Part shown: positions 51,744-63,682 of the stretch, piece after piece | Position numbering within the stretch: the stretch's first letter is position 1 | Layout: every line of letters starts with the position of its first letter | Assembly (NCBI GenBank): GCA_036250225.1 | Contig: JAPZLL010000006.1 | Coordinates: forward strand, 1,054,001 to 1,118,000 | DNA from: Cercophora sp. LCS_1 | Lineage: Eukaryota; Ascomycota; Sordariomycetes; Sordariales; Lasiosphaeriaceae | Reading direction: 5' to 3' | Length of the DNA: 64,000 bases | Notes under the pieces: generated by a model | The model's input: only the letters and a program-made list of their open reading frames with translations | Databases searched by the model: none | What the model was told of the DNA's origin: nothing | Program-made: the position numbers and the translations under genes

Positions 51744-54641
51744 CTACTTTTCCGCCGTGCCCCCCGAAGACGCCGTTGACATGCTCGCCAAAGGTGGCGG
51801 CGGCATCATGCCGCCCCTTTTGACCCTCCCACCAACAATACCACGCCTGTTTCGTCCCGTCCGTCCCCGGCCGAGCCAATTTAGCTTCAACAACTTGTTG
51901 AGTTCCTCAATCATATGATTCCCCTCATCACCGCTGGCCGCAACTGTGTTCGCTGTGGCAGGTGTGGACGCTGTGATGTTGGCGCCGGGGATGTGACCCA
52001 CCGACGCCAGAACGCTCATGCACTGCAGCATACGACCAACCATCTCCGTGACCTGCTTTGAGCCCTCAACATTTTGTTCCCGGAGGCTGCCGCTGGTGCT
52101 GCTGGCGGCGTTGACGCTGGGCGGTGGGTTCGAACTGAAGCTGGGAACCGAAGCTCCAAGGGCGTAAAGACTGTTGGGCGTGTATGGCCGAGTGTTTGTG
52201 TTGTCACTGCCAAAGCTGACGTTACTGATGGCGCGGCTGCGATTGCCGGCCGAGATGGAAACGGAGCTCTCGCCGAGGAGAGTCGTCCCGGCGCTGTGGA
52301 AGGACGAGACTGACGGGTCGAGCGACATGGCCGTGTTGGGGCGCGGGCCGACAGAGAAACCACCGGGCGCGGAGCTAACGTTTGCAAGGCTGAATGATCC
52401 CTGAGATGACTCTGCTGGGGAGGTGGAGAGGGGTTGGTAGGGACCCGGGCCCTGGTTGTGGAAGCCGGGTGATGGTACCGGCACGGGAGACGCGAGCGCC
52501 ATGGAGGCGAGTGATTGAGGGAGGAACTCGAGCGAGAGACGCGAGAACATTGTCTTCAGCGTATCGTAACGAGGGAGGATGACTATGTCGCGGAAGGAGA
52601 GCAGGACAAGACGCCTGACCTCAAGGACCGAGGAAGCGGGCGAGACGTTGACGTTGCGACCGCCTTGTTCAAGACTAGCTACTGTTTCCACAGGAGATCC
52701 AGTGGAAGGGATACCACCCCAGAAATCACGGGCTTGCTCGGCCGACATAAGCTGCCCGTTGCCAGAGAACTCAAGGTCCAGCGGCAGGAAGACGGCTTGC
52801 AGGTATGGCAAAATACCAGTAAAAGTAAACATCCACAGTTCAACCAAGGCGGGAATCAACCTGTCCTCGGGCGTCTTGCGAAGAGTTTGGTCGAGGCTGG
52901 AGAAACCAGTAGCAAGCAGCTCCCTTAGGTCATCCACGATGATATTGGGACTGCGTCGCGCAATGCAGTACTGAATATGCATTGTGACGATTCGGTTCAG
53001 GTCTTCGACCGGGAGGCGCAAGTCTTCGGCCTCAAAAACCACGAGCAGCTTGGCTTTGAGAAATGGCCAAGCATCGTCCATAGTCAGGTTACTGATGCCA
53101 TATTTGCTTCCATCAAACGACTCGTTGTATACCGACGTAGCGAGGTGTCCAGAAGCAGAATTGACACTACTAGGACCAGGCCACTCTGAGCCAACAATGG
53201 TGGAAGCCGCATCGTCAAATACACGCTCTTCTTTCTTCTTCTCGCGCAGAGCACGTCCACCATGCCGCAAATCGAGACCTGACATGCTCTTGAAGCCTGT
53301 GCTGCCTGGGCCCGGACTAGGGGGGAGGTTGAAGTTATATAGGCTGCTTGGAGCACTTGGGTCCGTTGGCCTCGAATTGCTCGAGGCGGAAGACAGCGGG
53401 AGATGGTATTCATCCTTGAGTTTGTGTTTCTGTCGGGACAGGAAGTGATGCTTCTTTTCTTTCTCCTTAACCTCGCCTCTCTCAGCAGTCGGCGTCTCGA
53501 CAGCGCGTATTGTCGCGGTAGACGAGTTCTGAAGGCTGTAAAATGACTGCGCAGTGGAATCCAAGCTCGTGGTGCTGAAGTTTCCGCGTTGGAGGTTCCC
53601 AAAGGCATGCCCAATCTTCGCCGGACTTGGTAACGGTTTGTCTTTGGGATCCCCCTTGACGCTGATCTTCACAGGGCGAGAGAAAAGCTTTACCTTGGAC
53701 TTTTCCGACTTCGCCGGCTTCTCAGGAACCGGTGGAGGTAAGTTGGTTGGCAGAGAATGCACCGAAGAGGCTGAGGATTGCACAGGCAGCCCCGGAGAGG
53801 GCTGCCCTGATCGCGAGAAGACCAAGTTCGCTGCAGTCGTCGCCGCGATGCTGTGATTCCCTACCAAGCCGTTGTGGTACCCTTGATTCCCAAACCCGCT
53901 CTCCCTAGGCGCACTCGCTTCCGTCAGGCTCAGCATCGGCGGGCTCAATGGCCCCCCGCTTGTGCGCTTCGTCACGGGTGCCTCATGCTCAGATCCTGGC
54001 GCCGGCACCGTCTGTGATCTCTGTCGCGCATGTTGCAATTGCTGTTGCGCATGTTGCTGTTGCTGTTGCGCCTGTTGCTGACCCTGCTGTTGAAACGCTG
54101 CTTGCGCGGCGATCTGGCTGGCCGACATTTCGCGACGCGGCGACGGCTGGGCTGGACTGACGTGGGACAGATTCGAAGTGCTCGTTGACGGGAGCGTAGG
54201 CTCGAACATGCCGGCGTTTTGGGAGTGCTTTCGGGAATGGCCACGAGAGAAGGTTGAGGAGGAAGGGGACACAGCGCTCGCCGGGGGAAGCGTTAGCGGG
54301 GACGGCCCGTTGCGCGGGGTGTTGTCGATCGGGGAATGAGCGCCCGCGACGGAACGGGCGGCGGAGACGGCGGTTGAGAGCGTAGGACGCGAGAAGTTAT
54401 GCAGACTACTCGAGCTCCCGTTGCTGTGTGTGGTAAAGCTGGCGTAGATGGGCGTCGCAGGGGAGGGGTTCTGCGAAACATTGCGGGCCTTGGGAATGCT
54501 AAGGTTCAAGGGCGCCATGTCGTCGCTTGACGACGACTCCAAGCGCCTCGGCCGCGGGCGCGATGCGTCTGTGCCCGAGGTGCTTTGGGGCAGGGGCGAA
54601 AAGCTCCCAGGAGCCCTAGGCGTGGGTCGTGCTGGTTGCAT
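51744..54641 (-). CDS. HbrB/Bit61-type TORC2 subunit (PRR5-like)
   Basis: Single exon, 965 residues from ATG 54641 (MQPARPTPRAPGSF); the frame is open 21 codons further up. The first 500 residues are disordered, Ser/Pro/Gln-rich, with basic patches (KSEKSKVKLFSRPVKIS). The HbrB domain covers about residues 505-720: DDAWPFLKAKLLVVFEAEDL, RLPVEDLNRIVTMHIQYCIA, LRELLATGFSSLDQTLRKTP, LVELWMFTFTGILPYLQAVF, VRRLVLLSFRDIVILPRYDT. The tail ends in a helix, HMIEELNKLLKLNW, and a basic Pro-rich stretch. Bit61/Bit2 in yeast and PRR5/Protor in animals are TORC2 accessory subunits; hbrB mutants of Aspergillus hyperbranch, linking the family to hyphal polarity. Function here is inferred from the domain. 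Confidence 0.87.
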   Translation of the reverse strand: MQPARPTPRAPGSFSPLPQSTSGTDASRPRPRRLESSSSDDMAPLNLSIPKARNVSQNPSPATPIYASFTTHSNGSSSSLHNFSRPTLSTAVSAARSVAGAHSPIDNTPRNGPSPLTLPPASAVSPSSSTFSRGHSRKHSQNAGMFEPTLPSTSTSNLSHVSPAQPSPRREMSASQIAAQAAFQQQGQQQAQQQQQHAQQQLQHARQRSQTVPAPGSEHEAPVTKRTSGGPLSPPMLSLTEASAPRESGFGNQGYHNGLVGNHSIAATTAANLVFSRSGQPSPGLPVQSSASSVHSLPTNLPPPVPEKPAKSEKSKVKLFSRPVKISVKGDPKDKPLPSPAKIGHAFGNLQRGNFSTTSLDSTAQSFYSLQNSSTATIRAVETPTAERGEVKEKEKKHHFLSRQKHKLKDEYHLPLSSASSNSRPTDPSAPSSLYNFNLPPSPGPGSTGFKSMSGLDLRHGGRALREKKKEERVFDDAASTIVGSEWPGPSSVNSASGHLATSVYNESFDGSKYGISNLTMDDAWPFLKAKLLVVFEAEDLRLPVEDLNRIVTMHIQYCIARRSPNIIVDDLRELLATGFSSLDQTLRKTPEDRLIPALVELWMFTFTGILPYLQAVFLPLDLEFSGNGQLMSAEQARDFWGGIPSTGSPVETVASLEQGGRNVNVSPASSVLEVRRLVLLSFRDIVILPRYDTLKTMFSRLSLEFLPQSLASMALASPVPVPSPGFHNQGPGPYQPLSTSPAESSQGSFSLANVSSAPGGFSVGPRPNTAMSLDPSVSSFHSAGTTLLGESSVSISAGNRSRAISNVSFGSDNTNTRPYTPNSLYALGASVPSFSSNPPPSVNAASSTSGSLREQNVEGSKQVTEMVGRMLQCMSVLASVGHIPGANITASTPATANTVAASGDEGNHMIEELNKLLKLNWLGRGRTGRNRRGIVGGRVKRGGMMPPPPLASMSTASSGGTAEK

Positions 54642-55128
54642 CGTCTTTGCTTGTTTCGGGCATCTGTCACATCTTGCGACTCGGAGTCCGCGCTCGTGGA
54701 GCAAGCTCTCGGGCCCGGCTCATCGGAGAAAAGATGGTCGGGGCAGTATCGGGGCGGCGCAGCGATTGACTAGATATCTGGAAGTTGTCAAGTTGATGTG
54801 CGATTGGAGTCGCACATTCAATCCGGGTGTTGTTTGTGGTTGCTTTTTCTTCCCTGCATGCGGCTCCTGACCTGACACAACGAGCGCCGCCACTAAGACC
54901 CCTGTCCGCAGCGGAGAAACGCCCTTGGCTGACGCTGCCCTAGCGAGCACGCCGATCCCACTTCCCCGCCGAGTTCCATCACGCACCAAATTCGGATCGG
55001 GCTACACTACCGAAGCCAGGTTGGGCACCTTCTCAACTTAATCTCAGCCGTAGCTATATCGGCATTGAGAATTGTCACAGACGAGACGATATATACACCG
55101 GCCGCTTCGCCGTATCAATCTCACTATC
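54642..55128. promoter_or_regulatory. Divergent promoter, HbrB-type gene / GON7-like gene
   Basis: 487 bp between two divergent ATGs. An ATATATA element at 55090-55096 lies about 33 bp before the plus-strand ATG. No ORF or RNA gene is supported. Confidence 0.45.
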
Positions 55129-55425
55129 ATGTCGGGCCCAACCAACGGCAACTCTACGGAGTCATCTTCCTCCCTCTCGGCAACATACACCTCCTCGGGC
55201 AATGAGCCCTTCACCATCATCAGCCCGCTCACCACCTCATCACCCACACTCACCACCAAAAGTCGGACAGCCTATCTCCACAGCCTCCGCGCTGCTGCTC
55301 TGAGTGTCCAAGACCAGGTGAACAAGGAGCTCACAGCAAGGATGGAGCAAGACAACAAGTCGCAGCAGCCCAACGACTCCAAAGACGAGGAAAACTACGG
55401 CGAGGAAGCTCAAGACGAGGAGTAA
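55129..55425 (+). CDS. GON7: Gon7-like EKC/KEOPS subunit
   Basis: Single exon, 98 residues. The N-terminus is Ser/Thr-rich (ESSSSLSATYTSSG). The central segment RTAYLHSLRAAALSVQDQVN followed by KELTARMEQDN is a short helix pair of the sort that binds Pcc1 in the KEOPS complex. The C-terminus is acidic (DEENYGEEAQDEE). Pattern and size fit fungal Gon7. KEOPS installs the threonylcarbamoyl group on A37 of ANN-decoding tRNAs and affects telomeres and transcription. The family is short and poorly conserved, so I hold this call with moderate confidence. It is convergent with the VPS39 gene (117 bp between stops), so their 3' UTRs probably overlap. Confidence 0.75.
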   Translation: MSGPTNGNSTESSSSLSATYTSSGNEPFTIISPLTTSSPTLTTKSRTAYLHSLRAAALSVQDQVNKELTARMEQDNKSQQPNDSKDEENYGEEAQDEE

Positions 55426-55542
55426 CCAAATCGAGTCCATTCTACCCATACCGTCCCTACCTCCTAGTATACAAGTGGGTATTGTATTCTCCGCCGTATG
55501 TACAAACGATGCACCGCCGAATCCAATCACTCCTATGCACAC

Positions 55543-58500
55543 CTAAACACCGGCACTTCGCCCCCAGGCACCAGCCTCGGCCGGCCGCCCAACGCCCGGT
55601 TGCGATTTCAAACAACCATGGTGCAGCACGGTATTGTCAGGCAACACAACGATAACACTTTGCCCCAAGCGCTTGTGACACACACCACACACCCTCTCCT
55701 CGCTGATCACCACTCGTCTGTTCTTTCCCCCTTGGCCACCCGGCATCCCGTCACCTAGCAATAGTAACGCCTCGCTCGCCACCAAGCCTGTCTTGCGCAG
55801 ACCCTTGACGATGCGGGTTTCGTTCACCACGCTGTTTGCGGTGCGCATCCTGCCACGGAAGTAGGACTCTAGCTGGGTTACAGGAAGAGAGTTGGGGACC
55901 AGAGACAGGGTCGACGTGGCAGGCAGACGGGAGCCGTGCCTGGAGAGAAGCTCGAGTGCCGGCTCAAGGTTGACGCCATGTTCAGGCGGAGGGGTGAGAT
56001 ACAGGGAAAGGAGGGTGTGGTATATGGAAGTTTGCGCGTCCTCTGGGTTCGAGAGATCGCCGCGGCGTGTTTGAGAAGGTGACGCTGGTTGGGTGTCTTG
56101 GGTTTTGTGGATGCGGTTGCAGTACCTAGATTTGTCAGTAAAAGCAGTAGAAAAGGTAGGAGAGACAAACTCTTCTGCCTTGTCATAGTCCTTCATCTTG
56201 AAAACGTAAACATCTAATGCTTGTTTGTGGCTTCCCATGTTGCTGAAGACGATGGCTTGCGCCTCGTAGAAGCGAGGATCTGCGAGCGTCAGCCTTGCCC
56301 CGCACAGTATGTGTCAAGCTACTCACCCATTTTGGGAATCAGATCAAAAGCCTTGAGGAGGCTATACTGCCGACTGTCGTTCCAGCTCTCTTTCAGGAAC
56401 CGCACCAGTCGCTCCATAAGCTGATCCCATTCCCCGCTGCTCTCCATCACCTTCAGCCGTTGGATGAAGAGCTCCACGAGTTTGTTGTGAAACTCAGGTG
56501 TCATATCTCCAAGTTCCATGATTATGTGTTCCAGATATTGAATCTCCAGACTTGTATCAATGCCGCCGAGAAACTCGACGACCTTGTGTCTGGGCAGCGT
56601 CTCAGCATTCTCCGAGTCCGCAAGGAACACTTCCATGGCCAGCTTTGGGTCCCTTCTCAGCGTCCATTCCGAGAACTCTAGAATGACATCGATCATGTCG
56701 GGTGATAACCCCTGCAGATACATGACTGTCCGCTGCGGGCCGTGGAGGTTCGGAGCCGCTTCATCGGGTTCATCGGGAGATCCAAATCTTCGCAGCAGCT
56801 CAAGCGCCTGTTTGTGCAGCCGCTTGCCGTAGAAGAAGTCCACCAGCTCGTTGAAGCGGCTGTGCTCTTTTAGTCGTTCATTGACTACCTCAGGATCGCA
56901 GAAATTCGGTATCCGGAAAAGAGAGCTTGCGAGAGTTGGACGCGAGTACATGTACGACCGAAAGAGAGTGGTGTCGACGATCTTGCAGGTCTCCTGCAAC
57001 TCCCTCTCGAGCTCTTCGTCGCCCTCATCCTTGGTGCTAGTTAGTAGGCTCTTGAATGCCTCCTCAGTCGAACCACTTTGTGTTTTTCTGGGCTTGAGTT
57101 TACCCGTGACTGGATCAATCACCCGCTGAAGCCTGGTTCTTGCACCGGCGAGATAACTGTTGAGCTCAAGGACTGCGTTCATGAGGTCTTTCTCGTCTCG
57201 AGAGGGCTTTCCATTCGATTTCCCCCGGATACTAGCGGCATCCTCGCTATCCTCAGCTTTTTTGGAGGACATGATGGATGCAGTCTCAGGATTCAGTTTG
57301 CGATGGCCGTATTGCCCATATAAGTACTTGGTAAACCCCCCGCCTCTGGAGGGCGATGAAACGTCGACGGGCACATCGGTTTTTGCGGCCGATTCGTCGT
57401 TCCCATTCCCATTTTGCTCGTCGTGCTCGTCAGAGTCACTCTCCTTCTCCTCCTCGACGCCGAGCTCACCGGAGATGATCTTGGGAAATAATTTCAGGAC
57501 TCTTTCTGGAGGAGCGTTTACCTCGTCCTCGTTAAACAGGTCCATCGACTCGCGGTATTTCTTTTGTTTGAACAGCAGCTCGGCTTTGAGCATCTTCACC
57601 TCGCGCATTGTTTGTGTTTTGTTTTTTAACAAGGCGTCCTCAAGCATGCCCAAGATGCTGATGGCCTCGTCCAGTTTTCCATTATGAACCAGCTCCTCGA
57701 TTTGTGAGTCGTAGTCGGTGGCATCCATCTTCCAAACGGTCCTGTCACTTAAAACGTGGAAATCCTTGCCGGCGTGGGCGAGGCTAACGTTCGGCGGGGG
57801 AAAGTGAAGAGCCGTAGCACCTGGGAGACTCACTGCTTGTAGCAGACTCAGAGTATCCGGGTTTCTCACTTCAAGACTCCCCTTAGCTGGCGGCTGCAAG
57901 GCCACAATGTAGGGATAGCTGTACCCAACACTGTCTGGCGCCGCTTGCCAGGGGATCTGGCGCTTCTCTACCGCTTTTCCCGAGTCGTTGATGAATAGGG
58001 TGTTTATATCCTTGGCAAGAAGAAGTTGCCCCTCAGCAAGCCTTGTTGACAAGGGCTTCGGCATGTAGCTGCCCAGGCCCATGTAACTCATGCCAGTTGC
58101 GCTGACAGCCCCAAACCTCCCTTGCCCTCCAGCTGCGATTGCTCCTGGTCCAACGATATCCTCAACAGCAGATGTCTCAACATCTACAATGACATAGCCC
58201 GCATTCATGCCACAGACAACTTTGGTCGCATTTGCCCAGGTGATAGATCGGATACCCTCAGCCAACAGGACCTCAGTTACGTCCAGAGACAGCTCGCTGT
58301 CGTGCCATGACCACAGAAGAAGGCGGCGCTTCACGGCGACCGCCAATCTTGAGATGATCTCCGGGATCCCCGTGATAGGATCTTTCAAGATATTACTCGT
58401 GACGGCAAAAGTCGAGGCGCCCTTTGTCCGAGCCAAGGGTGCTTCGAGGGGCTCGAACGTCGCCATATCGTGGAGGGAGATTGCGCCATTAGATAGAGAC

Positions 58501-58935
58501 ACGAGGGTACTAGCCTCCTTTATTCTCGCAAGCTGCTCGATTGCGCGCGTCGAGAACCTCTCAACCTCCCGAAGGAGGTCGGTAGGCTTGGCGGTCTGTT
58601 CGGTCTGCGGTGGTGGCACAGGTTGGCCATCTTTGGTGTTTGTCGAGACTGTCGACGGTTCGGATGTGCTCGAGACGACGGATTGTTCGGTAGGGAGGGA
58701 ACTGTTGCCGTTGGCAAGCCTCGAGGTGGTTGGAGGGAGCTGGTTCAGACGGTAGATACGAAGCGCGCCAGTATTAAGACCGACGAGGACTCGATCATCT
58801 ACGGCGAGTAAGCCTCCTACGTGAACGCGCGGCGCACACCAGTGATCACTTACCGTACGCGAGGATGGATTCGATCTTGGATTTGTCCCGCTGCTTGAGC
58901 TCGATAATGGGTCGAGCTGTGAATGCGGAGAGCAT
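55543..58935 (-). CDS. VPS39: HOPS subunit Vps39/Vam6
   Basis: Four exons on the minus strand: 58935-58854, 58798-56327, 56279-56171, 56125-55543, encoding 1081 residues. The protein begins MLSAFTARPIIELKQRDKSK and enters an N-terminal citron-homology (CNH) beta-propeller (about 15-330, DDRVLVGLNTGALRIYRL). It continues through alpha-solenoid/clathrin-repeat regions (LYGQYGHRKLNP, VDTTLFRSYMYSRPTLASSL) and ends in the Vps39_2 zinc-binding motif CGVCHKRLGQ...LHHGC (Cys1034, Cys1037, Cys1059). Vps39 binds Ypt7/Rab7 and tethers late endosomes, autophagosomes and mitochondria (vCLAMP) to the vacuole. The last intron (45 nt) is stop-free and in frame; splicing restores KAEEYCNRIHK. The start at 58935 is a clean family start; an upstream in-frame ORF to 59225 is read-through of the leader. 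Confidence 0.93.
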
Positions 58936-60657
58936 GGCGGCAGCCAGCCCTTGGTTCGGTTGCCCCTTATCGCGGTTCTGAACGCATTAGAAGGAGAGCT
59001 TGATAAAGCGGCTATCCCAAGTATGCAGTCAGGGAAATGCCGAAAGTCACAGCAAGGTTGATTCCATGAGCCTGGTGCCTGTCTCGGCCTCTCGTGCATG
59101 ACGGCATTGCATCGGTCAGGCGCGCCCGAGCACGTACGGATTGGTGGGGCACGACAGCTTCGGAACAAGATCCGGGTTAGGGTTACTGTGAAGCGGCGTC
59201 TCGCTGGAGCTTGCTTTCCCCACAAAGTCGAGCTTCACCGGCTCGGCTAACAGTACGACTGGGAACCCTCCTCCTTTCCCAAGCCAAAGACGTAACGGCC
59301 GGTAGAAAGTCTGCAGTTATCCGTTGGTAGTTCATTCAACTCCTCAAACACAAGATTTTAGCTTTCATACAGCGCCACTGCTTCTTGAGTGTAGGGGCTT
59401 GTACCTTGGCTTGCTCGGTTACAGGCTATGCTCAGTTGAAACTTATCTGCTTCGAGAAGCTTGCTTGTTCCCCTCAGGTCCTTACACGGACAACTTCGGG
59501 AGGGGAGGGGGGACGCTGTTGAGCTTCAGAACTCCCAAGAAACTGAATCTTGCTGGTCGCGAGGAAGCACCACTTGGAGGGACTGGCAGGTTGTTTCCGT
59601 TTGTCACTAGTTGACATGGTTGAACGAACGGGCATGGGATGCAATCTCTTCTTCACTTCAGTTACGTATCCTCATCTCAACACCTTGCCCTTACATCAGA
59701 AGTTTCTTGCTCGCGTCCTTGATGCCCGGGAGTTGGCAGTTTACCTGAGCCATCAAGGTTCTTAAAGACATTCGCAGCCGAACACACTCTTCTCCGACGA
59801 ACAGCGGCCGGATGTCAGCGTTAAAGCATCTCTACTGAAACTATACCCTTCATATAAAACTCAGTCTGGCGAGAACCCCATCTGGGCGCATCAACACAGC
59901 TTGGCGCGAACGTATCTTTTGAGTCAGGTGGCAGCATTTCAGGTCCAAAAACGTAATGGGGCCAGGAACCAGTGCCATGTTCCAAGGCTGCAACCTAAAG
60001 CACGCCATGGCCCGTACAAGATAATACAGTCTGCGAGTTTCTGAATCGCCATTTCCGGGCATATGGTCTTATCTGCTCCCTTGTGTTCCACGATTGTGTT
60101 TCTCTCGGAGTATATAGAAACAGCATCGATATCTTCTAATCGCAACCAACTCAGTCGAACGATACGTAACATCAGTGGCTCAATTTCGCGGTCGTCAAGC
60201 CCCTGTAAGTTTCGTCGTTAGATTGGTTCCTGATAGCGCCGGAAGAGTGGGGCAATGTGTCATTGGCTGTTGGTGGTCCCGCAGCCTGTCGCAACATGCA
60301 GCCTCGACTCGCAGATGGATTCTCCAAAACGCAGGCCGCCCCACGACGGCGAATCCGATTTTCAACTTACGGTTCTCAATTGCCTACGGGGCAAAGTTAG
60401 CGAAAATAACAGTTCTACTCAAGTCACAGCACCCCTCCTCTCGCCGATCCGCAGGCCCCGTACACAAAGTACACCAAGCACCGCCGAACGCTCAGGACAG
60501 GGGAGGGAGGATTGACAGGACCGCTTCGCTCGAACCCGAAGCATTCGAACTCGTTGATTACCCTGACGTCGGCACAGAGAAGACACGGTCAGATCGCGAG
60601 GAGCGCAGGCAACAGAAAAGGGCCGCGAAGCGCCGCTGGCTCGAAGAACAGGACGAA
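58936..60657. promoter_or_regulatory. Divergent promoter region, VPS39 / SPX transporter
   Basis: 1.7 kb between divergent starts. The frame preceding the SPX-transporter ATG is open for about 160 codons (from 60175) but lacks motifs, so it is treated as leader. No other ORF or RNA gene is supported. Confidence 0.45.
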
Positions 60658-63255
60658 ATGAAGTTCTCGCACAGCCTCCAGTTCAACGCTGTTCCGGACT
60701 GGAGCAGCCACTACATTGCATACAGCAATCTCAAGAAGCTGTATGATAGCAATCCGAATGTCGCTGTTTTGCGCTGACCGTGCTCAGAATCTACCAACTC
60801 GAAAAGACCATCCACCAGCCCGGGACAGGGGATGCCGAGTCGCGACCCTTGATCCAAGATGACCCCGAGGCTGTCTTCGTCCGCGCCCTTGACGTCGAAC
60901 TGGAAAAGATATCGTCTTTTTACAGCGTCAAGGAGAAGGAATTGATTGACGAGGTTACCTCACTACTGCTTGATGTCGGTGATTTTGAGAACGAGTCCGG
61001 CGATAATGAACTGCGACCACCCAGTCGCTCGAGCGACAGACCACACCCCACGAGAACCCGCAGCCAAAGTATTCGAAGTCGCCAGTCCACAGAAGATGGT
61101 GCCAAAGACAGCGAAGACGAGGATGAAGATGAGACGACGGGTCTTACGAAGAAGAGGAGGTCAAGCTTCGGCAGACAACGGAGCATGCCAGCTCACATGA
61201 TGGGGTCAATCGACTTGACTGCTTCGACGGAGCTTACCCGGTCGCGGAGGTATAGTGTCACCTTCGATGACTATGCAGAGCAAGCTGCCGCATTCTCTTC
61301 AGGCATCATGCTGAAGAAGAGGATCATCACTCTCTATGTCCAGCTCTGCGAGCTCAAATCATACATCCAGCTCAACAAGACGGGCTTCAGCAAAGTACTC
61401 AAGAAGTTTGACAAGATTATCGATCGTCGGCTTCGGCCCAAGTACATGGACTCCACGGTCGACACTGCCTACCCTTTCAAGCCGGAAACAGCCAAGACGC
61501 TTGAAGAGTACATCACCAAGATGGTAAAGGCCTATGCTGCCATCATTACCAACGGCGACGAGGAGCTTGCCACTCGTGATCTCAGATCACATCTGCGCGA
61601 GCACGTTGTATGGGAACGGAACACCGTCTGGAGAGAACTGATCGGTCTCGAGCGCCGTGCCGAAGCGGCCAGTCTCGGTCACGCCCTTCTCGGCCTTGAC
61701 GCCGACACGAAGAAAACACGACTGCAAGGCGATGATGAGCTCGTAATCCCAACAAAAGAAATCGTCACCCCCTTGGGTCGACTTCGGCTCCCAGTCTGGC
61801 TCCTCAGCCCCACCATCTTCAACCTCACCGTCATCATCACCCTTTTCTTCGCCCTCATCTTCGTTCCCATTCTTGACAGACCAGAGCAGCAGAACTGTCT
61901 CGCCCTGCTTGTTTTCGTCAGTCTTTTGTGGGCCACCGAGGCCCTCCCCCTTTTTGTGACGTCTCTTACCATTCCCTTCTTTTGTGTGGTCCTCCGAGTT
62001 TTCCGCGATAAGGACAAGCCTCACGAGAGACTTGGGTCGAAGGGGGCCACGGCCGTCGTTTTCTCAGCCATGTGGACTCCCGTCATCATGCTGCTGCTCG
62101 GCGGCTTCACTCTTGCGGCGGCGCTCTCCAAGTGCAGCATCGACAAGCGGATCGCGACATTCGTGCTTAGTAAAGCAGGAACGCGCCCCAGAACAGTGCT
62201 CATTGCGAACATGGCCGTCGCCGCCGTCGCCAGCATGCTCATTAGCAACGTTGCTGCCCCGGTCCTCTGCTTCGGTATCATCGAGCCTATGCTCCGCAAC
62301 CTCCCTTCTGACTCCGACATGTCCAAGGCGGTCATCATTGGCATCGCCCTGGCCTCTAACATCGGCGGCATGCTCTCCCCCATCGCCTCGCCCCAAAATG
62401 TGGTGGCCATCGGCATCATGGAACCACCACCGACCTGGGGCCAATGGTTCTTCATCGTGATTCCCGTGGGCGTCATCTCTCTTTTCATCATCTGGATCCT
62501 CCTCCTCGTTTCCTTTAAGCCCGGTCGGGGCACCATCATCGTGCCAGTCCGTCCGGTTCGCGATCCCTTTACCGGAATTCAATGGTTCGTCACCATCGTC
62601 ACCATTGCCACCATTGGCCTCTGGTGCGCGTCCCACCAGCTCGAGAACGTCTTTGGTGATATGGGCGTTATCGCCATCATCCCCATTGTTCTCTTCTTCG
62701 GCGTCGGCATCCTTACCAAGGAGGACTTCAACAACTTTCCCTGGACAATCATCATTCTTGCTGCCGGCGGCCTCTCCCTTGGCAAGGCCGTCAACTCGTC
62801 AGGCCTGTTGCATACCGTCACCGAGGCCATCACGGTGCGTGTGCAGGAACTCGGCCTGTACGCCATCCTGGTGGTCTTTTCATCCCTGATCCTTGTCATC
62901 GCCACGTTCATCAGCCATACCGTTGCCGCGCTGATCATCCTGCCCCTGGTCTACGACGTGGGCAAGAGACTCGAGGAGCCCCATCCCAACCTGCTCGTCA
63001 TGGCGGGTGTGCTGATGTGCAGCGCCGCCATGGGTTTGCCCACAAGTGGCTTCCCTAATATGAGTAAGTTTTGTACAAGACTATGAAGGACATAACGCTA
63101 ACAAGACGATAGCGGCAATTATGAAGGAAGATCCCACCGGGCAGCGGTACCTGCAAGTGAAACATTTCATCAGCAGAGGCGTGCCCAGCAGTATACTCAC
63201 GCTCATTGTGGTGGTGACGGTGGGCTACGGAGCCATGAGAGTCACCGGTATGTAA
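60658..63255 (+). CDS. SPX-domain low-affinity phosphate transporter (Pho87/Pho90/Pho91 family)
   Basis: Three exons, 60658-60740, 60788-63063 and 63113-63255, give 833 residues in exact phase. The SPX domain (about 1-270) starts MKFSHSLQFNAVPDWSSHYI, crosses the first junction at NLKKLIYQLEKT, and contains the inositol-pyrophosphate-binding lysine helix (NKTGFSKVLKKFDKIIDRRL). A membrane domain with about twelve helices follows, of the SLC13/ArsB-NhaD anion-symporter type: LLVFVSLLWATEALPLFVTS, VFSAMWTPVIMLLLGGFTLA, GIALASNIGGMLSPIASPQN, and LPTSGFPNMT near the end. Pho87/Pho90 act at the plasma membrane and Pho91 at the vacuole; which applies here is undetermined. The SPX domain links uptake to phosphate status. 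ATG 60658 is the canonical SPX start; the C-terminus after the last helix is very short. Confidence 0.92.
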
Positions 63256-63682
63256 ACGAAACAGGTCGAAAGTCGGAATTATGGTTGGTACATGAAATGG
63301 TCATTCAGCCGGCGCTGGGTCAGCGCTGCGGATACCTCACTGTTTGGTTGCAATGTGGTCAGGTGTACGCAAGAAAGCAGCAATCAAGTAGCATTAGACA
63401 GAAATTGCGTAATCTTCGTCACTATACCTCCTTACTATGTCATCACTAGAAACCTATTCATATGAGAAAGATACATGCAAAACGAAATTTGGGTATCATC
63501 ACATTCGGTCGCAAAGAACGAGAAAACGCCCAGTGAAGATGTCGTCCCCCCATGCAAAAGCCAAGCAATCCCATCATGATGCGTCACCCCAGATCATTCA
63601 TCCCACTCATGTCACGCTCTTCGTGCCATACGTGTCAACTCGCCCAAGCAAGCAGGCGAGCAAATAAGCACCTGCGGCACCA
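63256..63682. other. Convergent interval at right end
   Basis: About 430 bp between the stop of the SPX transporter and the stop of the minus-strand partial gene. Only 3' UTR sequence is expected. Confidence 0.45.
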
